Origin: Chloroflexota bacterium
GTDB taxonomy: Bacteria; Chloroflexota; Anaerolineae; UBA4142
Assembly (NCBI GenBank): GCA_016219275.1
Contig: JACRBM010000040.1
Span: 186,001 to 250,000, forward strand
Reading direction: 5' to 3'
Length of the DNA: 64,000 nucleotides
This document shows, piece by piece, positions 47,844 to 56,132 of this stretch (positions are counted from its first letter, which is position 1; each line of letters starts with the position of its first letter). Position numbers and translations under genes: made by a program. The notes below the pieces were generated by a model. The model did not search any database and was not told the origin of the DNA. It saw only the letters and a program-made list of their open reading frames with translations.

Positions 47844-48170
47844 ATGGCTCAATCTATTTTCGATCTCCAAGCCGAACTATGCCAGGCGATGTCGAACGCG
47901 ACGCGCTTGCGCCTTGTCCACGAATTGCGCCAGGGTCCGCGTCGCGTCGGCGAATTGGCGCTTGCCGTCAATCTGGCGCAAGCCAAAGTGTCGCAACACC
48001 TGGCGATCTTGCGCACGCGTAACATTGTTCACGTCCAGCGTGAAGGCAACGAATCCATCTATCAAATCACGAATCCCAAAATCGAACAGGTCTGTGACTT
48101 GATGCGCGAAGTGTTAGCAGAACAAGCGGCGCAACGTTCGGAACTGATGCAAACGATGCAACAAAACTAG
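47844..48170 (+). CDS. ArsR/SmtB-family regulator
   Basis: 108 residues from ATG 47844, directly after the PocR gene. IFDLQAELCQAMSNATRLRLVHELRQGPRRVGELALAVNLAQAKVSQHLAILRTRNIVHVQREGNESIYQI is a complete winged helix of this family, with Ser-x-His before the recognition turn. The classical ELCVCDL metal site is absent; a cysteine lies in AELCQAM and another in VCDLMREV near the C-terminus. It could be a sulfur- or redox-responsive type like SqrR/BigR, which is inference. Confidence 0.9.
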   Translation: MAQSIFDLQAELCQAMSNATRLRLVHELRQGPRRVGELALAVNLAQAKVSQHLAILRTRNIVHVQREGNESIYQITNPKIEQVCDLMREVLAEQAAQRSELMQTMQQN

Positions 48171-48192
48171 ATCAATCATCAAGGTGATGAAT

Positions 48193-48233
48193 GCCTTGGA
48201 AAAACGCTCGCCGGTTTTTTCCAAGGCGTTTTT
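48193..48233 (+). terminator. Terminator after the ArsR gene
   Basis: GCCTTGGAAAAA and TTTTTTCCAAGGC form the stem around CGCTCGCCGG, followed by GTTTTTG. It lies 35 bases before the ATG of the next gene and may act as an attenuator rather than a full stop. Confidence 0.82.
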
Positions 48234-48267
48234 GTGTCCAGGATTTTTTATAGGAGCGACGAAACGT

Positions 48268-49146
48268 ATGCGAAAGAAACACGTCGGATTTTTTCTGGTG
48301 CTGGCAATTCTGTTGGCGACCGTTGTCTTTATCGCCTATCCGCGACCGGCAGATGCGCAGTGCGGTTCTACCGCGTCGTCGTGCAAGAATTGCCATGAAG
48401 TGCAAAAAGCGATGCCGGTCAACGCGAAAGGCGCGTGGCATACCGCGCACGCGTTTGGCGATTTCTGCGCGTTCTGCCATTCCGGCAACACCAAGTCGAA
48501 AGATAAAACTGCGGCGCACACCGGCATGCTCGATCCATTCACCGATGTCAAGGGCGGCTGCCAATCGTGCCACCCGAACGATTACCTGGATCGCGCGAAA
48601 AAGTACGCCGACGCGCTTGGCAAAACGATTGGCGCCGGCTCTGGTTCCGGCACAACGACCGCGAGTGGCACGACGATGACCGCGGACGCCGGACCCTGTG
48701 GTCCTGCCGCACCTACCGGCGGTCAGACGATTGACCTCAACAAGGTGTACGCTGAACTCGACCAAGCCGCGCCCAATATTCTCGGCAACGCGATTTTGAT
48801 CGGGTTGATTCTTGCCGTCGCGTTCGTTCTCGCGGGACTCGTGTTTTATTACGAAAAACCTTTGCCGCGCGGCATCGCCGCGTTCCGTCAACTGCTCGCC
48901 ACGCCAGTCGCCGCGCCGGAAGGTGTCGTGACGCGTCCCGAACTAGGATCGTTGTTGCCTCTACTCTCGTCGAGCGATCCTGGGACGGTGCGCGCGGTGA
49001 CGCAACTCCTCTCCGACCGCGAGAACGGTCCGCGCATTTTGAAAGCGTTGAGTCATCTCGATTTGCGCGCGCTCGCGGAATTGGGCGAGAGCGATCAAAA
49101 GGCGCTCGCGTCATTGTTGACGCTGGCGAAAGAAATGAAGGCGTAA
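48268..49146 (+). CDS. Triheme c-type cytochrome with membrane anchor
   Basis: 292 residues from ATG 48268 (AGGAGCG upstream). A signal segment (HVGFFLVLAILLATVVFIAYP) is followed by three heme sites: CKNCH, CAFCH and CQSCH, in about 80 residues. A Gly/Thr linker leads to a second transmembrane helix (NAILIGLILAVAFVLAGLVFYY) and a soluble helical tail with ARM/HEAT-like segments (LLSDRENGPRILKALSHL). The hemes should face outside and the tail inside. It may feed electrons to the transporter or reductases next to it. Confidence 0.87.
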   Translation: MRKKHVGFFLVLAILLATVVFIAYPRPADAQCGSTASSCKNCHEVQKAMPVNAKGAWHTAHAFGDFCAFCHSGNTKSKDKTAAHTGMLDPFTDVKGGCQSCHPNDYLDRAKKYADALGKTIGAGSGSGTTTASGTTMTADAGPCGPAAPTGGQTIDLNKVYAELDQAAPNILGNAILIGLILAVAFVLAGLVFYYEKPLPRGIAAFRQLLATPVAAPEGVVTRPELGSLLPLLSSSDPGTVRAVTQLLSDRENGPRILKALSHLDLRALAELGESDQKALASLLTLAKEMKA

Positions 49147-49194
49147 ATTACCAATTACCACTTACCACTTACGCAATTTGTAATTTGTAATTGG
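49146..49194. repeat. Iterated-word hairpin (ATTACCACTT)
   Basis: AATTACCAATTACCACTTACCACTTACGCAA on the left; TTTGTAATTTGTAATTGG on the right. It bridges the cytochrome stop and the YeeE gene start. Confidence 0.75.
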
Positions 49195-49209
49195 CTTGAG
49201 GTGAAAACA

Positions 49210-49734
49210 ATGATGAAACTCTTGAAACAGAAAGAATGGTCGCCGTATCTTGCTGGGACGTTACTGGGTTTGGTGTACGTCATCAGCATCGCCGTCACCG
49301 GCATCATCCCCGGCGCGTCCGGCGCGTTTGAAAACATCGGGGGGTTGATTGCGCAGGTGCTCTATCCCGACTTGGTGAAGAACACGTACTTTCAATTCGT
49401 GATGCCACCTGGCATTACGACCGCCGTGATGATCTTACTTGGTATCATTGTCGGCGCGTTCGTCTCGGCGAAATTGTCCGGCGATTTCAAACTGCAAGCC
49501 GTGTCCGATCCGCAGTGGAAACGCGTGTTCGGCAACGCGATGTGGAAACGCTGGCTCGTGTTGTTTATCGGCGGCATCATTTTGGAATTTGGCGCGGGCA
49601 TCGCGGGCGGCTGCACAAGCGGATTGGCAATCGGCGGCGGCTTGTTCCTCGCGCCCTCGGCATTCATCTTTATCGCGGCGATGTTCATGTCCGGCATTCC
49701 GGTCGCGATGTTGATGTACTGGAGGAAATACTAG
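49210..49734 (+). CDS. YeeE/YedE (Sulf_transp) N-terminal half
   Basis: 174 residues. Four hydrophobic helices: YLAGTLLGLVYVISIAVTGIIPG, ITTAVMILLGIIVGAFVSAKL, WLVLFIGGIILEFGAGIAGGCTSGLAIGGG and PSAFIFIAAMFMSGIPVAMLM. The GGCTSG motif carries one of the three cysteines that relay thiosulfate in the structurally known YeeE. The starts ATG 49210 and 49213 are both close to GAGGTG. The second half is the next gene, one base downstream. Confidence 0.9.
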   Translation: MMKLLKQKEWSPYLAGTLLGLVYVISIAVTGIIPGASGAFENIGGLIAQVLYPDLVKNTYFQFVMPPGITTAVMILLGIIVGAFVSAKLSGDFKLQAVSDPQWKRVFGNAMWKRWLVLFIGGIILEFGAGIAGGCTSGLAIGGGLFLAPSAFIFIAAMFMSGIPVAMLMYWRKY

Positions 49735-49735
49735 A

Positions 49736-50290
49736 ATGTTTGAAATGATCTTTTCGCTCGTGATGGGTTTTGGTTTCGGCTTTGCGCTGCAAAAAGCCGG
49801 TCTCGGCAAGTACAACAAAATCGTCAACGTGTTTCGCTTTACCGATCTCGCCGTGCTCAAGTTTATGATGACAACGCTCGCCGTTTCGATGATTGGCGTG
49901 TTCGCGCTCAACTCGCTTGGCATCATCGCTCTGCCGAATATTCCGGCGACGTACGTCGTCGGCAATCTCATCGGCGGTTTGATTTTCGGCGTCGGCATGT
50001 CCGGCGCCGGCTTCTGACCGGGTACGTGCGCCGCTGGAAGCGGTCAAGGCAATCTCGATTACTTGATTCCTGGGATGCTCGGTTTCTTGACGGGCGCGCT
50101 GATCTTTGGCGCGGCATATCCGACGATCTATCCACCGATTAGCAAAATCATCAACCTGGGCAGCACGATCCTGCCCACCGCCCTCGATGTGAATTTGTGG
50201 TTGAGCATTTTGCTGTTCGTGTTGATCGCCGTCACGCTGTTCTACTTTTTGGAAAAGTTTGGGCAGTTGCGCCGCGACAAGGCGGCGTGA
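49736..50290 (+). CDS. YeeE/YedE C-terminal half with UGA in place of the conserved cysteine (candidate selenoprotein)
   Basis: 184 residues if the UGA at codon 94 (50015-50017) is decoded. The frame before it ends LIFGVGMSGAGF and after it runs PGTCAAGSGQGNLDYLIPGMLGFL to the true stop at 50290. In the family this site is the Cys of G(Y/F/W)CPGTC, a thiosulfate-handling residue. Helices: MIFSLVMGFGFGFALQKAGL, MMTTLAVSMIGVFALNSLG, YVVGNLIGGLIFGVGM, MLGFLTGALIFGAAYP and LWLSILLFVLIAVTLFYFL. GGAGG lies ten bases before the ATG. UGA exactly at a redox cysteine is the classic selenocysteine signature. The ion carried could be thiosulfate or a selenium analogue. Confidence 0.87.
50015..50048 (+). 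promoter_or_regulatory. UGA plus SECIS-like hairpin in the YeeE-type gene
   Basis: CCGCT (50031-50035) pairs with AGCGG (50039-50043) around loop GGA; TGACC at the UGA can pair with GGTCA (50044-50048). The loop begins with GG 18 bases after the UGA, as in the fdhF element. Confidence 0.7.
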
Positions 50291-50360
50291 TTTCAGATTG
50301 CAAATTTCAGATTGCAGATTGAAGGTTCGTAAATCTGAAATCTGAAATCTGAAATCTGAA
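50291..50360. repeat. Iterated-word hairpin (TTTCAGATTGCAGATT)
   Basis: Left arm TTTCAGATTGCAAATTTCAG; right arm iterates AAATCTG four times. It occupies all the space between the YeeE-type gene and the next ribosome site. Confidence 0.83.
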
Positions 50361-50373
50361 TTTGGAGTTTGGC

Positions 50374-52599
50374 ATGAGTGATCACGAAATCAAGGTAGGC
50401 GATACGTTTCATTGGGAGATGTCGCGCCGTCAATTCTTGGCGATGAGCGCGGCAACCGTTGGCGCGCTCGCGGTGGGCGCGATTCCGTTTACGCACAACT
50501 CGGGCGCGAAACCGGTGCGCGCGCAAAACTCGCACACGCCGCCGACCAAGTTTGATCGCGAAGTGTTCACATTGTGCGAGCAATGCGTGTGGCGGTGTGG
50601 CTTGCGCGCCAAAGTCGTCAACGGCAAGGTGTACAAACTCGACGGCAACCCGAACCATCCACACTCGAACGGCATGTTGTGCCCGCGCGGGCAAGCTGGC
50701 ATCGCCGCGTTGTACGACCCAGACCGTTTACAATTCCCGATGATTCGCGGAGGTGATCGCGGCAGTGGAATGTGGAAGCGCGTCACCTGGACTGAGGCGC
50801 TCGATTACGTCGCGGGCAAACTGCAAGCAATCAAGCAACAGTACGGACCCGAAGCGATGGTGTTCAGTTCGACGCACAACTTGTCCCAGGTGCAGTTTGA
50901 AAATCTCTTGCGCGCGTACGGCTCGCCGAATTACGGCACGCAACGCTCGCTCTGCTTCAACGCGATGATTGTCGCAAATCTGTTGACGTTTGGAATGCAA
51001 GAACCGGGGCGCGATTACAGCGCGGCGCAATACATCATTTATTCCGGACGCAATCTTGCCGAAGCGATTTCCAATTCCGAAACGCAGGATCTGATCGCGG
51101 CGATTGATCGCGGCGTGCGCGTCGTTCTGCTCGATCCGCGTTTTACCAAGACCGCGTCGAAAGCGACCGAGTGGTTGCCGATTCGACCGGGCGCCGATCT
51201 CGCGTTTTATCTCGCGATGTTGCACGTGCTCATCACCGAAAATTTGTACGCAAAAGAATTCGTCGCCAAGTTAACTGCTGGCTTTGACGAAGTTTCAAAA
51301 GCGGTCAAGCCGTACACGCCGGAATGGGCGGCGAGCAAAACTGAAATTCCGGCGGCGACGATTCGCCGCATCGCGCGCGAGTTTGCGGTTGCCGCGCCGC
51401 ACGCATTCATTCATCCCGGCTGGCGCACATCAAATTTCGTCAACTCGTTCCAAACCGAACGCGCGATGGCGATCATCAACGCGATCTCCGGCAACTGGGG
51501 CGAGCCAGGGGGATTTTTTGCCGGCGCAGGTGAAGAAGGCGGCGGGTTAGGCGCGATTCCGCAACCGCCGTACCCGCGCGCGTCGGCGTTGCGTCTCGAC
51601 GGTGTGCCGTGGAAGTATCCGCTCGTCCCGCTCGAAATCGGCGTGTATCAGGAAATGCGCGACGCGATTCTCGCGGAGAAACCGTACCCCGCGCGCGGCT
51701 GGTTCGTGCATCGCCAAAATCCAATCGCGTCGCTGCCCGAACGACGCAAGACGCTGCAAGCGTTCAGCAAACTCGATTTCATCGTGACGGTAGACACGAC
51801 GATGAACGATACCGCGTGGTTCAGCGATGTCGTTTTGCCAGAGGCGACGTACCTCGAACGCTATGATCCACTCGCGGTCGTTGGCGACGGCGTGTTCATT
51901 CGCCAGCCCGTCGTGCCCGCGCTCGGCGAAAGCAAATCGGCGTTGTGGATTTTCAAAGAACTCGGCACGCGGCTGGGTCTGCAAGATTATTTTCAATACA
52001 AGGACGAGGAAGATTACATTCGCCAACAACTCAAGCCGCTCGGCATTTCGCTCGAAGAGTTGAAAGCGAAAGGGCATTATCGTCCGCCAAGCCATGAAGC
52101 GGCAACGGAAGAATTCAAATTCAACACACCGAGCGGCAAGATCGAATTATATTCCGCGTCGCTCGCGAAAAATAACTTTGCGCCTGTCCCGGTTTGGCAA
52201 GAACCGCCCGCGCCGCCCGCCGATCAATTTTATCTGTTGACCGGCAAGGTCGCGCAGCATACCCAGTTCGGCACGCAAAACAACAAACTTTTGTCCGAAC
52301 TGTTCCCGGAAAATGTCGTGTGGATTCACACCAAGCCAGCCGCCGAGCGCGGCATCAAAGATGGCGACTGGGTCTACGTCGAAAGCACCGCCGGCAAAAT
52401 CAGGATCAAGGCAAACGTCACCGAAGCGATTCGCCCCGACTGCACGTACATGACGCCTGGGTTTGGTCACTTGTCGAAAGGGAATCGCGTATCGTATGGC
52501 AAAGGCGCGAGCGATTCGGATATCCATTTGACCTTCACCGACCCGGCGAGCGGCGGGCAAGCGTTGTCGCAAACGTTCGTCAAAGTGTACAAGGCGTGA
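50374..52599 (+). CDS. Tat-exported molybdopterin oxidoreductase, PsrA/PhsA-like
   Basis: 741 residues from ATG 50374 (GGAG upstream). Tat signal MSRRQFLAMSAATVGALAVG. Cys68, Cys71, Cys75 and Cys103 (LCEQCVWRC, MLCPRGQAG) ligate the 4Fe-4S cluster; Cys194 in RSLCFNAM is the likely molybdenum ligand. The C-terminal domain has YMTPGFGHLS. No in-frame stop. It forms a three-gene operon with a PsrB-like ferredoxin and an NrfD-like membrane subunit, the arrangement of polysulfide, thiosulfate or tetrathionate reductases, or the reverse sulfite-oxidising enzymes. The exact substrate is open. Confidence 0.9.
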   Translation: MSDHEIKVGDTFHWEMSRRQFLAMSAATVGALAVGAIPFTHNSGAKPVRAQNSHTPPTKFDREVFTLCEQCVWRCGLRAKVVNGKVYKLDGNPNHPHSNGMLCPRGQAGIAALYDPDRLQFPMIRGGDRGSGMWKRVTWTEALDYVAGKLQAIKQQYGPEAMVFSSTHNLSQVQFENLLRAYGSPNYGTQRSLCFNAMIVANLLTFGMQEPGRDYSAAQYIIYSGRNLAEAISNSETQDLIAAIDRGVRVVLLDPRFTKTASKATEWLPIRPGADLAFYLAMLHVLITENLYAKEFVAKLTAGFDEVSKAVKPYTPEWAASKTEIPAATIRRIAREFAVAAPHAFIHPGWRTSNFVNSFQTERAMAIINAISGNWGEPGGFFAGAGEEGGGLGAIPQPPYPRASALRLDGVPWKYPLVPLEIGVYQEMRDAILAEKPYPARGWFVHRQNPIASLPERRKTLQAFSKLDFIVTVDTTMNDTAWFSDVVLPEATYLERYDPLAVVGDGVFIRQPVVPALGESKSALWIFKELGTRLGLQDYFQYKDEEDYIRQQLKPLGISLEELKAKGHYRPPSHEAATEEFKFNTPSGKIELYSASLAKNNFAPVPVWQEPPAPPADQFYLLTGKVAQHTQFGTQNNKLLSELFPENVVWIHTKPAAERGIKDGDWVYVESTAGKIRIKANVTEAIRPDCTYMTPGFGHLSKGNRVSYGKGASDSDIHLTFTDPASGGQALSQTFVKVYKA

Positions 52600-52643
52600 A
52601 ACCTTGAAACCTTGCGAAGGTTCGGCAAGGGTGAGGAAGAATC

Positions 52644-53201
52644 ATGGCATCAGAAAATAAACGACGCTGGGGATTTGTGATCGAGGTCAAGCGGTGCATT
52701 GATTGTAAAGCGTGCATGGTCGCGTGCGAAGTTGAAAATGCCGTACCGCTGGGCAAACATCGCAACTGGATCGGACGCATCGGACCGACCGGCACATTTC
52801 CAAACCTGGGTTTGAAATTCGAGCCGGGCAATTGTATGCACTGCGAAAATCCGCCGTGTATGCGCGTGTGTCCGACCGGCGCGACATATCAGCGCGAAGA
52901 TGGACTCGTGCTCGTGGACTATGACAAGTGCATCGGTTGTCGTTACTGCATGCAAGCATGCCCGTACGATGCGCGCTATGTGGATCACGAACACGGTTAC
53001 GTGGACAAGTGCACTTTTTGCGTCCATCGTCTCGACGCCGGACAACCGCCCGCGTGCGTCGAAACGTGCGTCGGCGGCTCGCGCCACTTTGGCGATCTAA
53101 ACGATCCGAACAGCGAGGTCTCGAAATTGCTCGCGACGCGCGATCATTACGTTGTGTACGAAGAAGCCGGGACAGAGCCGAAGATTTTCTACGTTTCATA
53201 A
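52644..53201 (+). CDS. 4Fe-4S electron-transfer subunit, PsrB/PhsB-like
   Basis: 185 residues without a membrane segment. VKRCIDCKACMVACEVEN, GNCMHCENPPCMRVCPTGA, DKCIGCRYCMQACPYDARY and DKCTFCVHRL...CVETCVGGSRHFGDL carry the cysteines for four clusters. It matches the middle subunit of CISM complexes in length. The ATG follows GTGAGGAAG. Located between the molybdenum subunit and NrfD. Confidence 0.93.
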   Translation: MASENKRRWGFVIEVKRCIDCKACMVACEVENAVPLGKHRNWIGRIGPTGTFPNLGLKFEPGNCMHCENPPCMRVCPTGATYQREDGLVLVDYDKCIGCRYCMQACPYDARYVDHEHGYVDKCTFCVHRLDAGQPPACVETCVGGSRHFGDLNDPNSEVSKLLATRDHYVVYEEAGTEPKIFYVS

Positions 53202-53204
53202 TGG

Positions 53205-53271
53205 AAACAAAGGAAATAAGGGAAATGAAGGAAATTTCCTTCTGTTCCCGCATTTCCCTCCTTTCCCTTGC
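53205..53271. repeat. Iterated-word hairpin (AAGGAAATAAGGGAAATG)
   Basis: AAACAAAGGAAATAAGGGAA and TTCCCGCATTTCCCTCCTTTCC are the arms. Same word family as 18654 and 56156. Confidence 0.8.
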
Positions 53272-53285
53272 TTTTCGAGGTTTTC

Positions 53286-54272
53286 ATGGAACAAATTGAA
53301 TGGAACTTGCTTGTCGTCAATTATCTTTTTCTCGCCGGCTTGAGCGCGGGCGCGTTTGCGATTTCGAGTTTCGCGACGTACATCGGCGGACCGCACTTTA
53401 GGCGCGTCGCGCGCATCGGCGCGCTCATCGCGCCGTTCCCGGTCGCACTCGGTGTCGGCATTCTCGTGCTCGACCTGGGACGACCGCTCGCGTTTTATAA
53501 TTTGTTTCTCACCGTGCAATTCACCTCGCCCATGTCTATTGGCTCGTGGTTACTAACTGGTTTTATCTTTTTGGCGCTGGCATACGCCGCGCTGTGGTTG
53601 CCCGCGCCGTTCGATAATTTGTTGCGCGTTCCCAGCCGCGCGCACCTGCGCGATTTCTCGCGCTGGACACCGCTCGCGCAAAATACGATTCGCCGCTGGC
53701 GTGCGATTCTCGCCGCGATCGGTTTTCCGCTCGCGCTCGGCGTCGGCATCTACACCGGCATCTTGCTCGGCGCGATTCCGTCGCGACCGTTTTGGAATAC
53801 GCCGATGGTTGCGCTACTATTTCTGTTCTCCGCGATGTCGTCCGGCACGGCGACGGTGTTGCTCGTCACCGCGCTGCTTGGCACACGACACGAACACGGG
53901 TACGAAGAGGAACGCCGTCTGCTCGTTTCGACCGACGTGGTTTTGATTGTGCTCGAAATTTTCATGCTCGTGCCATTCCTCCTGCATCACGCGCTCTCGA
54001 CGTGGAGTTCCGCGTCGTCCATCGAATTGATCCTGGGTGGCAAGTATACGCTCTGGTTCTGGATCGGCGTCATCGTGCTCGGCATTGTGTTGCCCTTGTT
54101 GATCGAAGCGTACGAATTGTTCCCGGTCATTTTGAAAGAAGGTGCGGCGCGTTACAGTCTCGCGTTGAGCGCAGTCTCGGCGGTGCTTGTACTCGTCGGC
54201 GGATTCATTTTGCGTTTTGTGTTTGTGTATGCCGGGCAAGCGTCGCATTTTTTGCCGCTGGTGGAGCGGTGA
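53286..54272 (+). CDS. NrfD/PsrC-type quinone-interacting membrane subunit
   Basis: 328 residues from ATG 53286. About eight to nine hydrophobic helices, starting LLVVNYLFLAGLSAGAFAISSF and ending AVSAVLVLVGGFILRFVFVYAG. The typical NrfD features LGVGILVLDLGRP in the second-third helix loop and RPFWNTPMVALLFLFSAMSSGTA in the middle are present. It connects the molybdenum/ferredoxin pair to the quinone pool without heme. Confidence 0.93.
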   Translation: MEQIEWNLLVVNYLFLAGLSAGAFAISSFATYIGGPHFRRVARIGALIAPFPVALGVGILVLDLGRPLAFYNLFLTVQFTSPMSIGSWLLTGFIFLALAYAALWLPAPFDNLLRVPSRAHLRDFSRWTPLAQNTIRRWRAILAAIGFPLALGVGIYTGILLGAIPSRPFWNTPMVALLFLFSAMSSGTATVLLVTALLGTRHEHGYEEERRLLVSTDVVLIVLEIFMLVPFLLHHALSTWSSASSIELILGGKYTLWFWIGVIVLGIVLPLLIEAYELFPVILKEGAARYSLALSAVSAVLVLVGGFILRFVFVYAGQASHFLPLVER

Positions 54273-54275
54273 CAA

Positions 54276-54337
54276 TGTAAACAGGTAAACAGGTAGACAA
54301 GTAAACACGAACCTGTTTACCTGTTTACCTGTCTACA
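54276..54337. repeat. Iterated-word hairpin (GTAAACAGGTAAACAG)
   Basis: TGTAAACAGGTAAACAGGTAG opposes CTGTTTACCTGTTTACCTGTC, with near-perfect pairing. Sits between nrfD-like and cytochrome genes. Confidence 0.85.
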
Positions 54338-54356
54338 ATCTTACGGGGTTATTCCT

Positions 54357-54992
54357 TTGAAAAAACTTTTTCTCCTCGTAGCGCTCGCCCTCACCCTCGC
54401 CGCATGTGATCGCCGCGTGCCCGCACCGCCGCGTCCGACGATTCAATCGGTTGCATCGAACACAACACTCACCGGCGATGTGGCAGATGGCGCGAGGTTG
54501 TGGCGCGAGAAACAATGCGTCGCGTGTCACGGCGCGACTGCGCTGGGAGGCATCGGCAAACCGTTGGCGAACACCGCGCTGCCATTCGATCAATTCTTGT
54601 CGAAAATTCGCAACGCGATACCGCCCAAGCCGGCAATGAACGCGAACGATTTGCCAGAAGCGGACGCGTACTCGATCTATTTGTGGTTACACGCGTTCGG
54701 CGCGCAATCGTCAAAGGCGACACCCGCACCCGCATTGCCGTCCGGGCAAATCCTGGGAATCCAGGTCTGGGTCGAAAAAGGATGCGATCAATGTCACGGC
54801 GCGTTCGCACAGGGAAGTCCGAGCGCACCGGCACTTGCGCGTGAAAATTTTCCATTCGAGCGACAACGCGCGGTCATGCGACAGTACTCGGAGCAAAACC
54901 CGGCGCACAGTGAAAAGAATATCGCTGACGATCTTTTGCAACGCTTGCTCGACTGGCTCAAGCGCGGCGCTGACCCGGCGAGTGGCTGTTAA
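54357..54992 (+). CDS. Diheme c-type cytochrome lipoprotein
   Basis: 211 residues from a TTG at 54357. The signal LFLLVALALTLAACDRR ends in a lipobox. Two heme sites, CVACH and CDQCH, are about 80 residues apart, each in a short class I-like cytochrome domain (DGARLWREKQ before the first, QVWVEKGCDQCHG at the second). It would sit outside the membrane as an electron carrier between the NrfD-linked reductase and the cytochrome b complex. Confidence 0.85.
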   Translation: MKKLFLLVALALTLAACDRRVPAPPRPTIQSVASNTTLTGDVADGARLWREKQCVACHGATALGGIGKPLANTALPFDQFLSKIRNAIPPKPAMNANDLPEADAYSIYLWLHAFGAQSSKATPAPALPSGQILGIQVWVEKGCDQCHGAFAQGSPSAPALARENFPFERQRAVMRQYSEQNPAHSEKNIADDLLQRLLDWLKRGADPASGC

Positions 54993-55000
54993 AACAGATA

Positions 55001-55074
55001 GGACGCAGACGAGCACAGACAACCGCAGATAAATTTTCGCAGGGCGTCCGCGTTCACCCGCGTTCATCGGCGTC
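55001..55074. repeat. GGACGCAGACGAGCACAGAC / GCGTCC hairpin repeat
   Basis: A degenerate element of the GGACGC...GCGTCC type, similar to those at 38047 and 62126, between the cytochrome genes. Confidence 0.6.
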
Positions 55075-55094
55075 CAATTTAGATTTGATTTTGA

Positions 55095-56132
55095 ATGTCT
55101 CGATTTTGGCGTAAAGAAAAGAGTATCATTTACGCGCTCCACCCGGAAAAAATTCCGGCAAGCGGAGCGCGGCTTACATACACGTTTGGACTCGGCGGTA
55201 TCGCGGTTCTCTCCTCACTCGTCACGCTGCTCACCGGCGTCGCGCTCACGTTCTACTACGTCCCCACACCCGGCGACGCGCACGCTTCGCTCATTCTCAT
55301 TCAAGACGTCGTGAGTTTCGGCGCGGTGATGCGCGGCTTGCATTACTGGGGCGCGCAAGTGATGGTACTCGCCGTGACGCTGCACCTCGCGCGCGTCGTG
55401 TTCACCGGCGGCTATCGTCCGCCGCGCGAATTCAACTGGCTCATCGGCGTCGCGCTTCTCGTCATTACGCTTGTCTGGGATTTCACCGGCTATGTATTGC
55501 GCTGGGACGATGGCGCGTACTGGGCATTTCTCGTCGGCACGAATTTGTTGCGCGAAATTCCAGCGTGGGGCGATGCGATCTATCGCGCGATTGTCGGCGA
55601 CGTGCAGATCGGCGCGAACGCGTTGTTGCGCTTTTACGGCTGGCACATTTTCGGGTTGACCGTCGCCGGCGTGTTCGGCGTTGTGTACCATTTGTGGCGA
55701 TTACGCAAAGACGGCGGCATCTCGCGTCCTTTGCCGGACGAAGGCGAGACGCGCGAATTTATTTCGCGCGACGAATTGTTCTTCCGCGAATTCATAACCG
55801 CCGCGTTGGTTTCCGCCACGCTCGTTTTCATCACGCTGATTTTTCCCGCGCCGCTGGGCACTGCCGCGAATCTCGACGCCGGTGTGAGCGATGTGCGCGC
55901 GCCCTGGATTTTTCTCTGGGTGCAAAATCTGTTGCGAATTCTGCCGCCGCTGTGGGCGGGGATCATCGCGCCGCTGTTCATTCTCGCACTCATCTCCGCG
56001 CTCCCGTTTTTGGATCGGCGCGGACCTGGACGCGCGATTTGGTTTGCACGCGAACGCTGGAAGCCGCAAGTGATTCTCGCGGCGATTGCGCTTGTGTTGA
56101 TTGCGTTGAGTGTGCGAGAGGTATGGCGATGA
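55095..56132 (+). CDS. Cytochrome b of a bc-type complex
   Basis: 345 residues. Four N-terminal helices hold two heme-ligand pairs: His in GLHYWGAQVMVLAVTLHLARV and in LRFYGWHIFGLTVAGVFGVVYHL. LVWDFTGYVLRWDDGAYWA resembles the Qo-side cd region. The C-terminal part adds three further helices, so the gene corresponds to a fused b6 plus short subunit IV. It overlaps the multiheme cytochrome gene (ATGA) and with the Rieske gene forms a quinol-oxidising unit. Confidence 0.92.
   Translation: MSRFWRKEKSIIYALHPEKIPASGARLTYTFGLGGIAVLSSLVTLLTGVALTFYYVPTPGDAHASLILIQDVVSFGAVMRGLHYWGAQVMVLAVTLHLARVVFTGGYRPPREFNWLIGVALLVITLVWDFTGYVLRWDDGAYWAFLVGTNLLREIPAWGDAIYRAIVGDVQIGANALLRFYGWHIFGLTVAGVFGVVYHLWRLRKDGGISRPLPDEGETREFISRDELFFREFITAALVSATLVFITLIFPAPLGTAANLDAGVSDVRAPWIFLWVQNLLRILPPLWAGIIAPLFILALISALPFLDRRGPGRAIWFARERWKPQVILAAIALVLIALSVREVWR

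Noticed and set aside
50063-50290. Separate small membrane protein after the YeeE-type half
   Set aside because: It is the in-frame continuation of the gene at 49736 beyond the UGA; the region between includes the conserved PGTC motif.
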